Origin: Pararge aegeria
Lineage: Eukaryota > Arthropoda > Insecta > Lepidoptera > Nymphalidae
Assembly (NCBI RefSeq): GCF_905163445.1
Contig: NC_053204.1
Coordinates: 1,371,501 to 1,435,500 of the forward strand
Direction of reading: 5' to 3'
DNA: 64,000 bases
Under the pieces are notes generated by a model. The model was not told the DNA's origin, did not search any database, and was given only the letters and a program-made list of their open reading frames with translations. The first letter of the stretch is position 1; each line of letters starts with the position of its first letter. The position numbers and the translations under genes are program-made. Positions 51,400 to 63,238 of this stretch are shown in pieces.

Positions 51400-51975
51400 T
51401 CAGAGATTAACATAAAATAAATATAAAAGACACTCAGAGAAAGACAATGCTTTTTTAGTTTATTTTTAAATGATTTAAAAGATTTCTCGCAAAAATCTCT
51501 TTGGGTTGACTATTGTATAGTAGTGATTAAAAAATTTAAAAATAATAATTTCTTGAGGTTCTTTAGAATCCTTTAATATGATCTATTTGACGATGTATTT
51601 TTGAAAATATATATATCTGTTTCAATTTTAGTGGTTTTCCTTCAGTGTCATTTGTATGAAGAGGTTTTTTACAGACAAGCAAATTCTATACAGTCATACC
51701 ATATGGGAAGCCTACTTAGTTATACAAATGAGATCTTTGACGTTCTACATATAGACGAAACATTTTGGAATTTCGGATAGAATGTAAAAAGTATTGGATT
51801 AATGCACGCGTTACTTTACGGAATTGTTTGATGTATTGTAAATTGTTGTATGTTAAGTTTGTTAAGCTTATATTCGCGAAAAGCTGGAAAATCTGTACGG
51901 CATTATTTATAATTTATTTTATATAAATATAATTTCAATTAGAAAACACATCATAATAACTACAAACTAACATAA
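51400..51975. other. No gene; repeat G scrap
   Basis: 51795-51900 ('attaatgcacgcgttacttt' and 'cgcgaaaagctggaaaatct') resembles repeat G pieces. Otherwise AT-rich. Confidence 0.45.
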
Positions 51976-51977
51976 AT

Positions 51978-52175
51978 ATTTAGAAAAAGTATAAGCCGTC
52001 TAACTGTTCACTTATGGGTATGGTACCCAAACTGCTAGCGCTATCGCCCTTTTGAATTGCTAGACTTAGCCGTTGGGCCAAATACCCGCCAGCTCTTGGG
52101 TCACCAGACGATAAGATCAATTTTTGGGACACGATGTTAGTAAAATTTATCGTGTCCGAAGACCATTTCTTCAAT
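51978..52175 (-). pseudogene. Non-LTR ORF2 C-terminus (GDPRAG family)
   Basis: A 64-codon ORF: SDTINFTNIVSQKLILSSGD, PRAGGYLAQRLSLAIQKGDS, ASSLGTIPISEQLDG. Same core as the 54504 copy but clearly diverged. Only the tail remains. Confidence 0.7.
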
Positions 52176-52265
52176 TATACTCCACAGCAAACAGATCTTC
52201 CACAATGCACTCCCTACGCAAGTTTCGCTTCGACAACTGAGCATCGTCAGAAGAATATTGAATTG
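52176..52265 (-). repeat. Repeat G fragment
   Basis: 'tactccacagcaaacagatc' to 'tcgacaactgagcatcgtca', worn. Confidence 0.55.
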
Positions 52266-52364
52266 TTTTGGAATGAATAATTGCGAAGTGAAAAAAAAAC
52301 ACTCGAAAAAATATACGTAATTAAAGTTTACATAAAAATGAGAAGTTTTATCTTACATCTCAGA

Positions 52365-52549
52365 CAGTGGCGTGTATAGAGGGTATGTACAGGGTATGCA
52401 GATTAGATAAAATAAAGAAAATCTCCAGTACGAGTTATAAATACTTAAGGGTAGAATATTAATAACTCGTAGAATGTTTATCCTTTAAAACTCGTACTAG
52501 AGATTTTCTTCATTTTATATCATCTGCATACCCTCTATGCACGCCACTG
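52365..52549. mobile_element. hAT-type MITE, 185 bp, exact 8-bp duplication
   Basis: Terminal inverted repeats of 23 bases with one mismatch (CAGTGGCGTGTATAGAGGGT and complement). Duplication ATCTCAGA exact at 52357-52364 and 52550-52557. The interior is also largely self-complementary (AAAATCTCCAGTACGAGTT against its mirror), so it folds almost fully. Confidence 0.92.
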
Positions 52550-52569
52550 ATCTCAGAAAACAATGGGTA

Positions 52570-52673
52570 ACATTGGCAACCCTCGCAGCTTAAGCTTTAG
52601 GTTTCCGAATGTCCAAAACTCGTATGTACGCATAATAAGTGAGAAGCCATCTGGGCTTGAATAAATAATAATT
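52570..52673 (+). repeat. LINE-K 3' UTR fragment
   Basis: 'caaccctcgcagcttaagct' to 'gggcttgaataaataataat', worn, no TTTGAC tail. Confidence 0.6.
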
Positions 52674-53550
52674 TTAACCAGTACATGGGCAACATGTTGC
52701 TAAATTGGAACCCCCCCCCCCCTCTTCGGAGGGCATCCAAGGAACACCTCCTACGAAGTGTCACCCTGCGTCCATCGACCTGAGGCGTAGTTGTTAGCTT
52801 CATGGGCCTGTAATTACACCGGCAACCATGCCATTCAAACTGGAATACAGCTTTGCGGCAGAAATAAGCATAGCGGTAGTACTCCAGACGAGCTTTGTCA
52901 CAGAAAAAATATACTACTACTAATTAATGAATTGACCTTATGAATCTAAACCATCCAAAGACCCATTTAAACACACCATTTTTGTCGATGGCAATGCGAT
53001 CAGAATTCTGCTTTTAATTTTAATAATATTGTTTAGGGTTTTTTAGTTTTATTTAACCATAATTTCAGTAACGTAAGGATGATCTTGTGGGATAGCGGAA
53101 TTTTAATCTACATTTAAGTCTAGGCCATCCTTGCTTAATCTAGAAGAGATATGCTTACAGTTCAATAGGAAGATTCACACATATATTATTGGATTTTGAT
53201 TAAACGTGTTGGCATAACTGAGGGTTGTATCTTATTACCTTGCTTGCCATCGAAAATATAGATTTCAGGCAACGCATCTATGCTCAAAAAAACATCTTCG
53301 AATGAGGTTTTATTTGATATTTTACACCAAGGCTCGACATATCACGGTGTTGCCAGTTGAGATGGATCAGACGTTTTTAGAGCGGCCATACCTACTTTGG
53401 TGTTTTTTTTCCTAGACCCCAAGGTTGTGGTAAAGAATTTGCAATTGTTATTTTGTTGAATCATCTTTGAACAGTTGAAGCCCCGTTCAAGGGGCTTATT
53501 TGTTTAAAGCTGTAATTTTAAGAAATAATGACAAAACTTTTGTTTTTGAG
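52674..53550. other. Repeat E fragment, C-run, otherwise unassigned
   Basis: C-run at 52710-52721. Repeat E end at 52790-52905 ('cctgtaattacaccggcaac', 'cagacgagctttgtcac'). The remainder to 53550 is AT-rich with no feature seen. Confidence 0.5.
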
Positions 53551-53551
53551 G

Positions 53552-53850
53552 ATTATATAATTCTTTCATCATCATCATCATCAAAGCTCTTAAGCCCTGG
53601 GTGGGCTTTCGCTTGGTCAAGCATATTTATCCATTTGAGGCGGTCAGAAGCTGCTTCTTTCCAGCTCCAAACTCCCAGAACCCACATATCCCTCTCAGCT
53701 CCATCACTCCACCGACCGCTAGGTCGTCCTCGGCCTCTACGCCCCTCCAAAGTGCCCTCTATCAACCTCTTTGGGGCTCTTGTGCCTTCCATGCGTTGCA
53801 CATGCCCTGCCCATTGCATTCTTAACAGTTTGATAGTCTTGTTGACATTT
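53552..53850 (-). pseudogene. LINE ORF2 C-terminus, AGHVQRM subfamily
   Basis: The ORF of 88 codons encodes MQWAGHVQRMEGTRAPKRLI, GTLEGRRGRGRPSGRWSDGA, ERDMWVLGVW and an AASDRLKWINML end. WAGHVxRM...GRRxxGRPxxRW..D...W...A.DR..W is a typical RTE-like ORF2 tail. The DDDDDE end reflects an ATC-repeat tail (53566-53583). RT absent. Confidence 0.75.
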
Positions 53851-54485
53851 GGTTCTTTAAAAAGTTCGTATAATTCTTGATTATACCGAATACGCTAAAA
53901 ACCATTATCCTGCACATAATTGATTCAGGGACGTGAATTTGAAAGTAATCCCACAAGCCACAGTAAATATATAATTTAAGCAATAAGTAAGTGGAAGGAT
54001 AAGAGTATATAAGTGTTTCCTCGTGTTGTTTTCTAAGAGAAAATTCCGATTTTGTGTTACTGACATTTCAGACCAGTGATCTGAAGTGGGCCTGTTATGT
54101 GTCGATGATGATGACAAATATGCACAAGTTATTGTAGAGATGTCTAGCAGTCAGATAAATAGGCCTAAATGTAGAGGAATACCGGTGAAAAGGCAAAGCG
54201 ATAGATCAGTTCAAGGCGACGTTCACAAGGCATACTATGTTACGGGAACAGCCGAGGTGTTGAGTCGCCGTCATGCTTTATTTTTTTTATTGATTTACTA
54301 ACTTGACGTTGCCCATCCGCGTTTATTACGAATTATTAATTATGTAGTTATTAATTATGTGCTTTGCTCCAACCATTTATTTATTTAACAACGCACCCCG
54401 TGAAGACATTACAGTTGCCCAATTCGTCTGCCCAGGGCTAATAACTGAATGTAACAACGAGTAATAATTACAACAAATTAAGTTA
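53851..54485. other. No gene seen
   Basis: 54100-54250 has a modest-GC stretch with a 71-codon ORF of no recognised motif. Otherwise AT-rich. Confidence 0.4.
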
Positions 54486-54489
54486 AATT

Positions 54490-54775
54490 AAAACATAAAA
54501 ATAATGCCTTTTGGGACCGTGGGGTCCGGAGGCAAGAGCCAAAAAAGAGTCAAAGAATTATCGAAAAGGGTTATCGAGTCTACCGGTGATCCTAGAGCGG
54601 GCAGTTACCTTGGCCAACGAATTAGTTTGGCCATCCAAAGAGTCAATGCTGCCAGCATCTTAGGAACTGTGCCTCGCTTCGGTTGTTTCGAGGACGTTTT
54701 AGATTTTATTTAGTTTTAAATAGTTTATTTTAGGTTATATTTATAAAACAATTATTTTAAAGAATAAAAATAAGC
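54490..54775 (+). pseudogene. Non-LTR ORF2 C-terminus (GDPRAG family) plus 3' UTR
   Basis: ORF 54504-54713: MPFGTVGSGGKSQKRVKELS, KRVIESTGDPRAGSYLGQRI, SLAIQRVNAASILGTVP, stop. The UTR 'ttagttttaaatagtttatt' matches 31940-31990. Best-preserved frame of the three copies; still lacks any catalytic domain. Confidence 0.75.
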
Positions 54776-54779
54776 TATA

Positions 54780-55390
54780 TAACATTAAGAATTAAAAAAA
54801 AAAACTATAATAACAGAAACCAAAAATTCAAAATCAAAATAATAAAAAAAACAAAACATTCAAACATATAATTAATATGTTAGATCACTTACTCTCTAAT
54901 AACATTTTAATTTGCTTTTGGAGCTGAAGCGGCGGGGTGTGAAATATGTCCAGTTCCGAATTACTATGAGTTAGGTCATTGAGCAAGCGCTGCACTCGAG
55001 TCAGTGGGGCGTGCGTGGTCAATTTAGTACTGCAGCATGGTAAAGCAAACAAATGACGACGACGACACTGGCATAGCCATCCGGTACATGCAAACCTATC
55101 GACCCTAACATAAAGGAGTCACTTATTTTGCCCTGGACTAGATTGATCACGTACAGTTCGCCTCAGTTCCAACCGGTCGTATCCCACCATACCAAGAAGA
55201 AACATACTTTGATATATTGTGGGATATCCAACAGAAAACCCAAACTGTTTCCTGTAAAGCCACCGTATAAACTTTTTTTGCACCGTCTAAACACCGTATA
55301 AATTATATATCTAGCTGCGCCACGCGGTGTTATCCGTGGTGAATAAGTCGGTTTAGCGGATTTGTTAGGACGTGGAGGAGTGAAGTAAAA
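54780..55390. other. No gene seen
   Basis: AT-rich then moderately GC (54925-55150); no match found. A 90-codon minus ORF at 55163-55435 overlaps SINE-A sequence and shows no domain. Confidence 0.4.
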
Positions 55391-55561
55391 GATCAGGAAA
55401 CCTGCATGCCTGAGAGCTCTCCATACTACTCTCAAAAGCGTGAGTTCACCAATACGAACTGGGTCAGCGCGGTGGACTACGGCCTAAACCGTCTCATTGA
55501 GTGAGGAGACCCGTGCTCTGTAGTTGCTGGGTAATAGGTTGATATTATGATGATGATGATA
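55391..55561 (+). repeat. SINE-A, head missing
   Basis: 'aggaaacctgcatgcctgag' to 'ggttgatattatgatgatga'. Confidence 0.82.
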
Positions 55562-55701
55562 CAAACGAGAAAAATTAAAATAAAGTGTAGCTACTGTAGT
55601 TACAGAACTAGATGGCACCACAAAAATTCTGCATCGCGCTAGCGCAGTGTACACGAAGAATGCCTATATGTACAACTTCCAAAAATGAATATTCGGACCA
55701 C

Positions 55702-55781
55702 GGTCCCCGAGCACGATCCCCCACTCGGAGGAAGATCATCCTATTCTTACGGTCGAGCGTATCACCATAGCTCCCGTACAA
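55702..55781. repeat. Conserved ~70-bp box, copy 3
   Basis: GGTCCCCGAGCACGATCCCC, core with four or five changes, to TCCCGTACAAAAG. In the complement frame all three copies can read SYxDTLDRxNxxIFLRxG, but with amino-acid changes. Confidence 0.72.
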
Positions 55782-55784
55782 AAG

Positions 55785-56975
55785 GGTAGGCGTAAAACAG
55801 AGATACATAAAAATTAGCAAGGTGATCTAAACTAGCGTCCTAAACTATACCAAAAGAATGTCTCATACAAGAGGCCTCACAAAACTGGAACATCAATACA
55901 TACATATAAAGGCTTTTTAACCATTACCTCCTACAATCGGATAATAAAAAAGCTGCCTTCATCCACATTTCATTCGGTTAAAAGTCCCGTAGGAATCGTC
56001 CTTCTTCCTGTACATAACGTATTAGTCTCCAAAATGCAAGCTCTATGCAATATTTCGCCTAGATAGCTTTTTCCGTTAAGCCGTGCATAGGTAAAAAATA
56101 ATATACTTTTGAAGCCCCCTTAGCTGGAGGTGACATTACCCTCTGGTCGTTTTCGGAATTAATTGTTTAGCCAAGTTCCTGCGCCCAAATGAATGAATGA
56201 ATGAATACACATTTATTGTACACCACAAACATGTAGAAATTTGTAAATAAACGTTTAACGAAAAGTATACATTTTGGCGGCCTCATAGCGATGTCTTCCA
56301 GGCAACCAAAGGCGTAAAACACACCTCAAGGAGAGAGGTAGGTGGTGCATATATATAAACACATATATTTGCATGTATACGTATACAGGAGGTGGTGCAT
56401 ATATTTGCATGTATACGTATACAGGATGCTAATATTCTTTTTTAAAATATTTTTTAAATTTATTTTTTTCAACGTTCTTCAATATAATAAGCTTGGTATT
56501 TACTCATTTTGGTACTTGTTTTATTTATTATGACAATTTTTCAAAATATTCTAAGATAATATTGACTCAACGTATTTTCTATTCCTTAAGCATGCGCTTC
56601 CATTCGACCGGTTAACATTTGACAAAGGTTAAGTTTACCGCGTACTAACCACATTCAAACCTAGGACTCTTATGGCTATAGACATAAAGTACAAATTCCA
56701 GTAATAATAAAACTCAAGCGTGCTCTACTATTAAATCCTATCAAATATGTATCTATGCCTTGTTGCGTAGTTCATAAGGCTCAAATTTGTTTATTAAAAA
56801 TGAATATTGTAAATAATTCACACGTCAATATTTTAAACTTGCGTTACTATTATTGGTTATTACAGTCATATTTAAGGATAATGATTCAAAAATTTGCAAT
56901 AATTTCAATGCAATTTAGAAAGGACAATTCTAAGAGGACGAGGCGTAATTAGGGTTGCCAAAAACATATTTTCCT
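55785..56975. other. No gene; short duplicate at 56340-56425
   Basis: 'aggtggtgcatatat' with 'gcatgtatacgtatacagga' occurs twice, 56338 and 56389. A GAATGAATGAATGAATA run is at 56190. Otherwise AT-rich. Confidence 0.45.
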
Positions 56976-56980
56976 GGAAA

Positions 56981-57044
56981 TGCTTGTTAGAGGTTACATC
57001 TTGAGTATTTTGCAAAATACTCAAGATGTAACCTCTAACAAGCA
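56981..57044. repeat. 64-bp perfect palindrome, no spacer
   Basis: 56981-57012 is followed at once by its exact complement, 57013-57044. Arm: TGCTTGTTAGAGGTTACATC and on. The centre is TTTTGCAAAA. A SINE-D-like scrap ('caccgccttcctgccttggc') starts right after. Confidence 0.93.
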
Positions 57045-57284
57045 CCGCCTTCCTGCCTTGGCGAGCACGTTAAACCACTGGTCCTGATTATTATCACTAA
57101 GATGTGACGTGCATTGTTTAAATTCCGCCAATCTACACACACCGGCCATATTTAGCGGAACACAAAAAAAAGGTTTGATATCAGTATCACATAAGGTTGC
57201 TGGCTGGTTTATACGTCATTTAATTTAAAAAGAAATATTTTCAAATTAAGAAAACAATTGAACATATCATTTTATGCAATTGTT
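57045..57284. repeat. SINE-D scrap and unassigned sequence
   Basis: 57045-57100 ('gccttggcgagcacgttaaa' then CCACTGGTCCTGATTAT) matches SINE-D 44815-44870. The rest is unassigned. Confidence 0.5.
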
Positions 57285-57530
57285 TTAATTTTATTCAAAT
57301 ACACCTTACCTAGAACAAGAACAAATTATGGTAAAAAATCCCTTACCTTGAAGGCGCCAAATTTTATAATAATATACCTATACTTATAAAAAATGTAAAC
57401 TCATTCAATGTATTCAAAACTAAATTAGCTTCTTATAAATTAAGTAATACCAATAAATTTAAAGACGAATACATTGAATGAGTAGATAAAAGTAAAATTG
57501 AATTTAGTTTAGCCTAATGGCGAAGTGTAT
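57285..57530 (+). pseudogene. LINE ORF2 C-terminus with frameshift
   Basis: Frame one reads PRTRTNYGKKSLTLK; after about 57352 the next frame reads AKFYNNIPILIKNVNSFNVF then KTKLASYKLSNTNKF. R..NYG..SL...G.KFYN.IP...K...S...FK..L is a Jockey/CR1-like tail. One base is gained or lost at the join. Confidence 0.65.
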
Positions 57531-57739
57531 TAATTTATTATAGAAAACTAAGTTTCCTATGTAAGTGACTCAGGTCTTTTTATGGGAATAAATGTCTTTA
57601 AACCTAATCCAACACCTCATCTGGAGGGAACTTCGAGTATTTCTTCCTTCTGAGTTTGATTTAATATTTCATTGAAATACCTACTGTTTTTTGTTAGTTT
57701 TTATTAACCGCGTATCTTTCTGGAGTTGAGGACTGAATT

Positions 57740-58312
57740 ATGCCTGAGTTAGCCCCAACGGAGATTGCCAGGGCACTCGAAATGCGAAGAAATGGTCAAA
57801 CCTACAGAGTGATATCCAGAGATCTTCGTCGACCAGTTTCAACGATCCATCGCAGTATCCAACGGTTCAGGGAGACCGGTACTTATGCGAGAAGAGCAGG
57901 ACAAGGCAGAAAAAGACGCACTTCGAGTATAGATGATCGTTTCATTCGGCTTCGTGTACGTAGGTACCCCCGTTTGACGGCCGTCCAAGCCCGACATGAG
58001 TTAGCAGTGCGGGTGTAACCGTAAGTGAGCGTACGGTACTAAGAAGGTTAGAAGAAGCTGGCTTTGGTTCATTTGTGCCTGCCAAGGCTACAAGGCTCGA
58101 GGTAAATTATCGTAGTAACAGGTTAAATTTTGCTCAGAAACAACGACTTAAGAACGCGGAACAGGTAAGGTATTGTTTAGTCATGAATGCAGAATTCTCT
58201 TAAATCAATTGACGGCAGGCAAAGAATATACAGACGCGAAGGAGAACGATACAATCAGACAAATATTGAAACTATAGTTGCATACGGTGGTGGATCAATC
58301 TCCAAATAAAAA
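57740..58312 (+). pseudogene. Tc1-like transposase remnant
   Basis: Residues 1-92 (57740-58018) hold a Tc1-type paired helix-turn-helix: LAPTEIARALEMRRNGQTYR, then RRPVSTIHRSIQRFRETGTY and GRKRRTSSIDDRFIRLR. At 58013-58015 the frame shifts, and the next frame continues SERTVLRRLEEAGFGSFVPA and NRLNFAQKQRLKNAEQ. A further piece at 58200-58312 reads DGRQRIYRREGERYNQTNIE then TIVAYGGGSI. The region between, with the first DDE catalytic residues, is deleted, and the C-terminus is lost. Inactive. No terminal inverted repeats were identified. Confidence 0.85.
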
Positions 58313-59495
58313 TATATATGTTAATGGTTTCAGATGATGAAGGCAAGGAGAGCCGGTCGGTGATCTGCAGCTGGTGCCCACCGATGCGGTGCAGAAGGAG
58401 GAGACGGGCTGTTTCATGTTTATTTATTTTTTTATTTATTCAATTACAAGTCCATTACAATGTCATATAGATTACATAATTATTAATTACCTATTATATT
58501 TTTCAAAACGAATGTCAATCTAATGTTTACATTTGAAATGGAACCCTGTGAGGGCGCTGTAACCAGATTGAGAGGCGGACTTATTGTTGTCAATATTAAA
58601 TATTCTCATGTAGGAAGTCGTTTATTTTATAATAAGCTTTCTCCAGCAAGTAATGTTTTAAGGATTTTGTAAATAAGTTTACACTTTCTTTTTCTTTTAT
58701 GGTCCGGGATTTCATTGTAAATTTTGGTGCACATGGGTTGGGCCGGTGCTGTGGATTTTTAATTAAGATGGCGGTAGGACCAAGTTGTGATTGCGCATGC
58801 GCCGCAACGTATCCTGCCGGGGCATGTCTTTTTGAAAAAACTCGGGATGTTTGCTACGGGTGAGATATTTACCATTCGATTTATGAGATATTCCTCGATA
58901 GTCCAGCGCTGAGCATATTTGTCTAAACGATTCATCTGGCTTAGATGCCCGGGTTCGGCAAAAGTTTTTTTATACCACTCCAAAATTTAGAGGTGCTTCC
59001 CGGGAATCGAACTCTGTCCCCCGAAATGAAAGCCGAAGCCTTATCACTAGGTTTTCACAGCAAAAGCTGTACACTTACTTTGTTATTTGGATTTTGCAGA
59101 ATTTCCCGGCCACTGGCAGCCCTTGGTGTATAATTTATGGTGTATCAAAATACTGTGTTGCGTAATTATTCCAAATCGTGATGGTATGAGGATCCTTATA
59201 AATAGGTTACGGGTCCGAATCCGAGGGTTTTTTAAACTGTAAATAAAACCTTTATGAGTAATAATAATCTCGGTTCCGAGAGCCCACGGTGGTCTGTTTT
59301 AAATTTTTAGAGATATATAGCGAATTGGATACATAGCAAAGTATAAATTAAAATTAAACTAAATTAAAACGACTAATTTTTCAGAGTTATGCGCGTTTAA
59401 AGCAATTGAACTGAATGTTTTTTATAAAAACTTTGATATTATATATGTTTGTTACTAGATTTGTTATTTATAAATTTTTATGTCTATCATTTATT
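58313..59495. other. No gene; tRNA-like SINE scrap at 58980-59065
   Basis: The minus strand at 58980-59065 has GTGATAAGGCTTCGGCTTTC and B box GAGTTCGATTCCCGGG, a worn SINE head. Other sequence is AT-rich and unassigned. Confidence 0.45.
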
Positions 59496-59499
59496 CTTT

Positions 59500-59710
59500 T
59501 TCATTTTTTTTTAATTCTTAACAATGCTTAAAAAAAATAAAAAACACTATTAAAAATTTATAAAAAAACATCCACCCTCCGCTTGCGGGGCTTTTGAATG
59601 CCCAAGCAACCGGCGGTCAGGGCTCCAGAGTGAGGAACCTCCTCACAATACGCGCCGTTTCAAGGACTACTGCCTTCTGCATCCGACCCTTGATCCAACA
59701 ACCAAGAGAA
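59500..59710 (-). repeat. LINE ORF2 end and 3' UTR (ETARIVRRFL family)
   Basis: Complement of 8235-8455: 'cgcttgcggggcttttgaat', 'gtgaggaacctcctcacaat' and GCGCCGTTTCAAGGACTAC. Partner copy in opposite orientation 51 kb away. Confidence 0.7.
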
Positions 59711-60039
59711 ATTAAATTAAATTTATATATTATTATTACAATCCATGGCGATTGTAGCACTGTTATACTGTTGTAGCCACTATGTAACTCAATTTAAATA
59801 AAGAGATTGAAATTGAAATTTAAATTAATTAGCTTTAGCGGTGAAGGAAAATACCGTGAGGAAGCGTTTATGCCGAGGCGAGACTGAGGCCTCATGTTTT
59901 CAGACCAAAAGGGTTCAGGTCGCCGTCCACCACTCCACAGTGGAAAACTCTCAGTCATGCAGGATTCCTCACGATGCTTCACCGCTATATTTAATTGTTT
60001 AAAACCATGTCCAAGTCCTTTCTAACATCGAACTGCGAG

Positions 60040-60245
60040 GTACCGAAAGAATCTGCACCGTTACGTTGTTGAAATACCATCAACACGTACGAAGTACGTT
60101 TTGCTTCTTCCTTTCTGATCCGCACCGCAAAGGCCTGGAATGTCCTCTCATCTTCCGTCTTCCCCGATACCTGTAATTGGATACCTTCAAATCAAGAGTG
60201 AATAGGCATCTTCTAGCTAAGCGCGCTTCATCTTAGGCTGCATTC
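60040..60245 (+). repeat. LINE C-terminal fragment (FLIRTARxWN family)
   Basis: 'ctgcaccgttacgttgttga' and 'tctgatccgcaccgcaaagg' with CTTCAAATCAAGAGTGAAT, very close to 26540-26700 but with small indels; no long frame. Confidence 0.65.
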
Positions 60246-62260
60246 TTAAAAAATACAAAAAACTCTTGACTTCGAAAACTAAGGGGGTGTGTGCCGGGGA
60301 TCTAAATATTTCCTGCTAATGGGAGGCTGATGCTCTAACCACTAGGCTTTTAATTTCCAAAAGATCAGAATGGCGTAAAACCAAACTTTTTTTTTTAAAT
60401 TTTTATCAGTGTTTTTACCTACACTTGAAGGAATTATTAATTTTAATAATGACACAGTCGCTATTAGACTACAGGAAATCCCCTTAGACTTTGGATTCGA
60501 TATCTCAACCATTGAATCTGTATTTTATTAAGAATGGATTTACTGTGGGTGAAGTTAAAAATGCGGGTATTTACCCGTTCACCCACTGCGTTAGGTTAAT
60601 TAAAATTTAAAAATATGTCCATGCACCGTATCGATAAATAAATACGAAATAGTTAGATTTACAAAATGAACTTTTAAAAAGTTGTAATTCAGTTGAAATG
60701 ACATAACTGTGCTACGTTCATTCAAGTTTAATGCTCTGTCAGGGCCATTATTACTGACAATATGACGTTTTAAGAAAACAAAAAAAAACTGTTTTAAGAT
60801 TTCATAAACTGATTTATTTACGTCAAAGCTTGTTACATTTTTATAATTCAATCTTTTCCTTTAGTTGACCAACAATAAATATATAAAATAATACGTTAAT
60901 TCCACGTTTAACTTATTCTTTGAGACCTCTTACAACTTGACTCGTTATATGGCTTTACACTTACAGGTAAAAAGCCCTTCCAAACATCTTTAGGTCGTAG
61001 ATTGGGTCAAAACAGCATTAAAGGTTTATTTTAAATAACTAAAACATACGTAAAAACACTAGTAAGTACAAAAATAGTTACACAATATTATGGAGTGCTT
61101 AAATAAAAATAATGTGTAATTCATAATTACATCTTAAAATAAATAAAAATCTCTTAAAAATAACGAATACAAAACTTTATCACAATAAAACTCAAAACAA
61201 CTCTTAGCGCCATCTGCTATTGAGTAGATAAACTACTTTTTGAATTGTTTATTTTCGGTCTCCACTATGGAAAAATGCCTATCGTTTTAATTTCATTTAA
61301 TTTAAATGCATGTCCGGCTTTCCCCGTATTACAATAAAAAAATATTACCAGTATGAAATGTTTGCTCTCTGCAGTTTTTAACACTGTTCTTTTTATGCTG
61401 TTCAGTAGTTTAAGATACCAGCTAGCTAATATATACAGTTTGACGTTATCTCTTTTTTAAAAGTAAATTATTATTACAATATGATTTTGGACAAAGGGCA
61501 AGTTAAAATTGTTATCATACGGTTTTATATAATAATAAAATCATGTCGAACACTGGTTCTACGCAGCGTAAGAGCCTGCCATAATTTATAGCAATATCTC
61601 AGTTCTTCGTCATGTCAGCAGAACTAATATAGGCGTTAGTGTAATCGAATATGAAAAATATTTATATTTGATCGTATTTGTACACTTTTAACTGCCATGC
61701 TATTGATTAAGAAAAACTGCATTTTCATTCCTGATAGAAAAGGTGCGTACATGAGCATACAAAGCACAATGTTATGTTTTAAATAACTAAAATGTGTTGC
61801 GTTTACTCAACAACTGAATTTCATCTGAAAGAACTGAACCTGATGTAATAATACAGTCTATTCTTTTAATCTTCCCGCATATATTAGCGTGGAAACCCAT
61901 GCAATTTATTTTGAAATACAAAAATTGTGCGAAAGTGTTCAAACCTATTTTTTATTATTACCTATTTCTTAACAATAATAAAAAAGTGTAAAATATAATT
62001 CTTTAACGAAACAATAAATAGTTAAGTACGTTTTCCCTTACAAAGTACCATTCGTGAGCACAACTAAATACAATACCAATCTTAATTCTTATATCTGTGC
62101 ACTTATAATTTAAGAATGTAGGAACATCGAATATCGTCGGCGGGTAACTCAGTTGGATAGCCTGAATCGTTCTTTTCTTTTATTCTGTAATAAAAAAAAA
62201 ATCAAAGTTTTAATTTTTTAATACAATTATCTTAGTTAAAAAAATGAATGATTTCATTGT
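60246..62260. other. AT-rich, no gene recognised
   Basis: About 2 kb with no repeat family match by eye and no ORF with a motif. It is the longest stretch here that may be single copy. Confidence 0.4.
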
Positions 62261-62261
62261 T

Positions 62262-62441
62262 TAATCCTTTATATAAAGGCGAAAGTGTCTTTGTTGGCAT
62301 GTCTTTTCTTAACGCTCTAACTAAGCAAACAATCAACTTCATTTTTAGCATAGAGTTAGTTGAAAAGACAGAGAGTAACACGGGATTTGCAAAAAAAAAA
62401 AACATAAAAAGGCGGATGAAAAACGCGGGCAACAGGTAGTC
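62262..62441 (+). mobile_element. Worn Helitron-like element
   Basis: Opens TCCTTTATATAAAGGCGAAA and closes 'aaaacgcgggcaacaggtag' then T; CTAG has become GTAG. Decayed copy. Confidence 0.5.
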
Positions 62442-62499
62442 ATGAAGAGAATAATGTTGTAAAAACCGAAATAATATTTCGCAGGATTTGGACGTACAT

Positions 62500-62738
62500 T
62501 TTATACTGTCTCTGAGACTTAATAATGAAACCGAAAACCTAATAGTTTTTTGAGTAAACCACCGAAATAGTTTTTACTGAAATAAATAAGGTACATCCCT
62601 AACATCACATGAAAAATTAATCATGTGACTCCTGTCACTTTATTGGGTACGCGTCGCATGTGTGCGCGTGTCAGTCTTTTATCTCCAGTAGGGTTGTCAT
62701 AAGTAAACACTTAGAATATTTTGAATTCGTTTGTATGG
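62500..62738 (-). repeat. Dispersed repeat H, copy 2
   Basis: Inverted relative of 44112-44330, from ACTGTCTCTGAGACTT to 'aatattttgaattcgtttgt'. Confidence 0.6.
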
Positions 62739-63238
62739 AAAAATAAATATCTTTACAGTGTGATTCCTTATGAAATATACTAATGCATCTTTCAATATTA
62801 TTTGGTAACTCTGTAACACGTTGTATATCTATAATTTGCCCCCACTGGGGATTGGACCCAAGAGGTCCTTATTATAAAACCACAGAGCTCAAAGAAGGTC
62901 GTCAAAATACAATATTTTAGGTTAACCTTTTGTCATTCGCCGTTGAGCTATCGGGTACACGAAGGTTTCCGCGACATCCCTTCCGAACGCGTTCTTTACG
63001 GAACATGTCCATATGCCCATGTCTTCCCATATGATTGCCGTTATATGGAGATCACCGGACGGCAGCACCTACGTTGACATAAACTTTCATTATTTTTTTT
63101 AAGTTATAAAATTAAAATAATAAAATCTAAATTTAAAAAGGTTCTATTCATGTATACCTATCTATCACAGGCATTAATGAAGCGTTCATCCATCTTCCTA
63201 CTATAGAGATATATATTATATACATGTATATATCCTAT

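Noticed and set aside
53566..53585. CRISPR-like or coding Asp repeat
   Set aside because: It is a simple ATC microsatellite at the tail of a LINE; CRISPR arrays are not expected in an animal genome and no spacer pattern exists.
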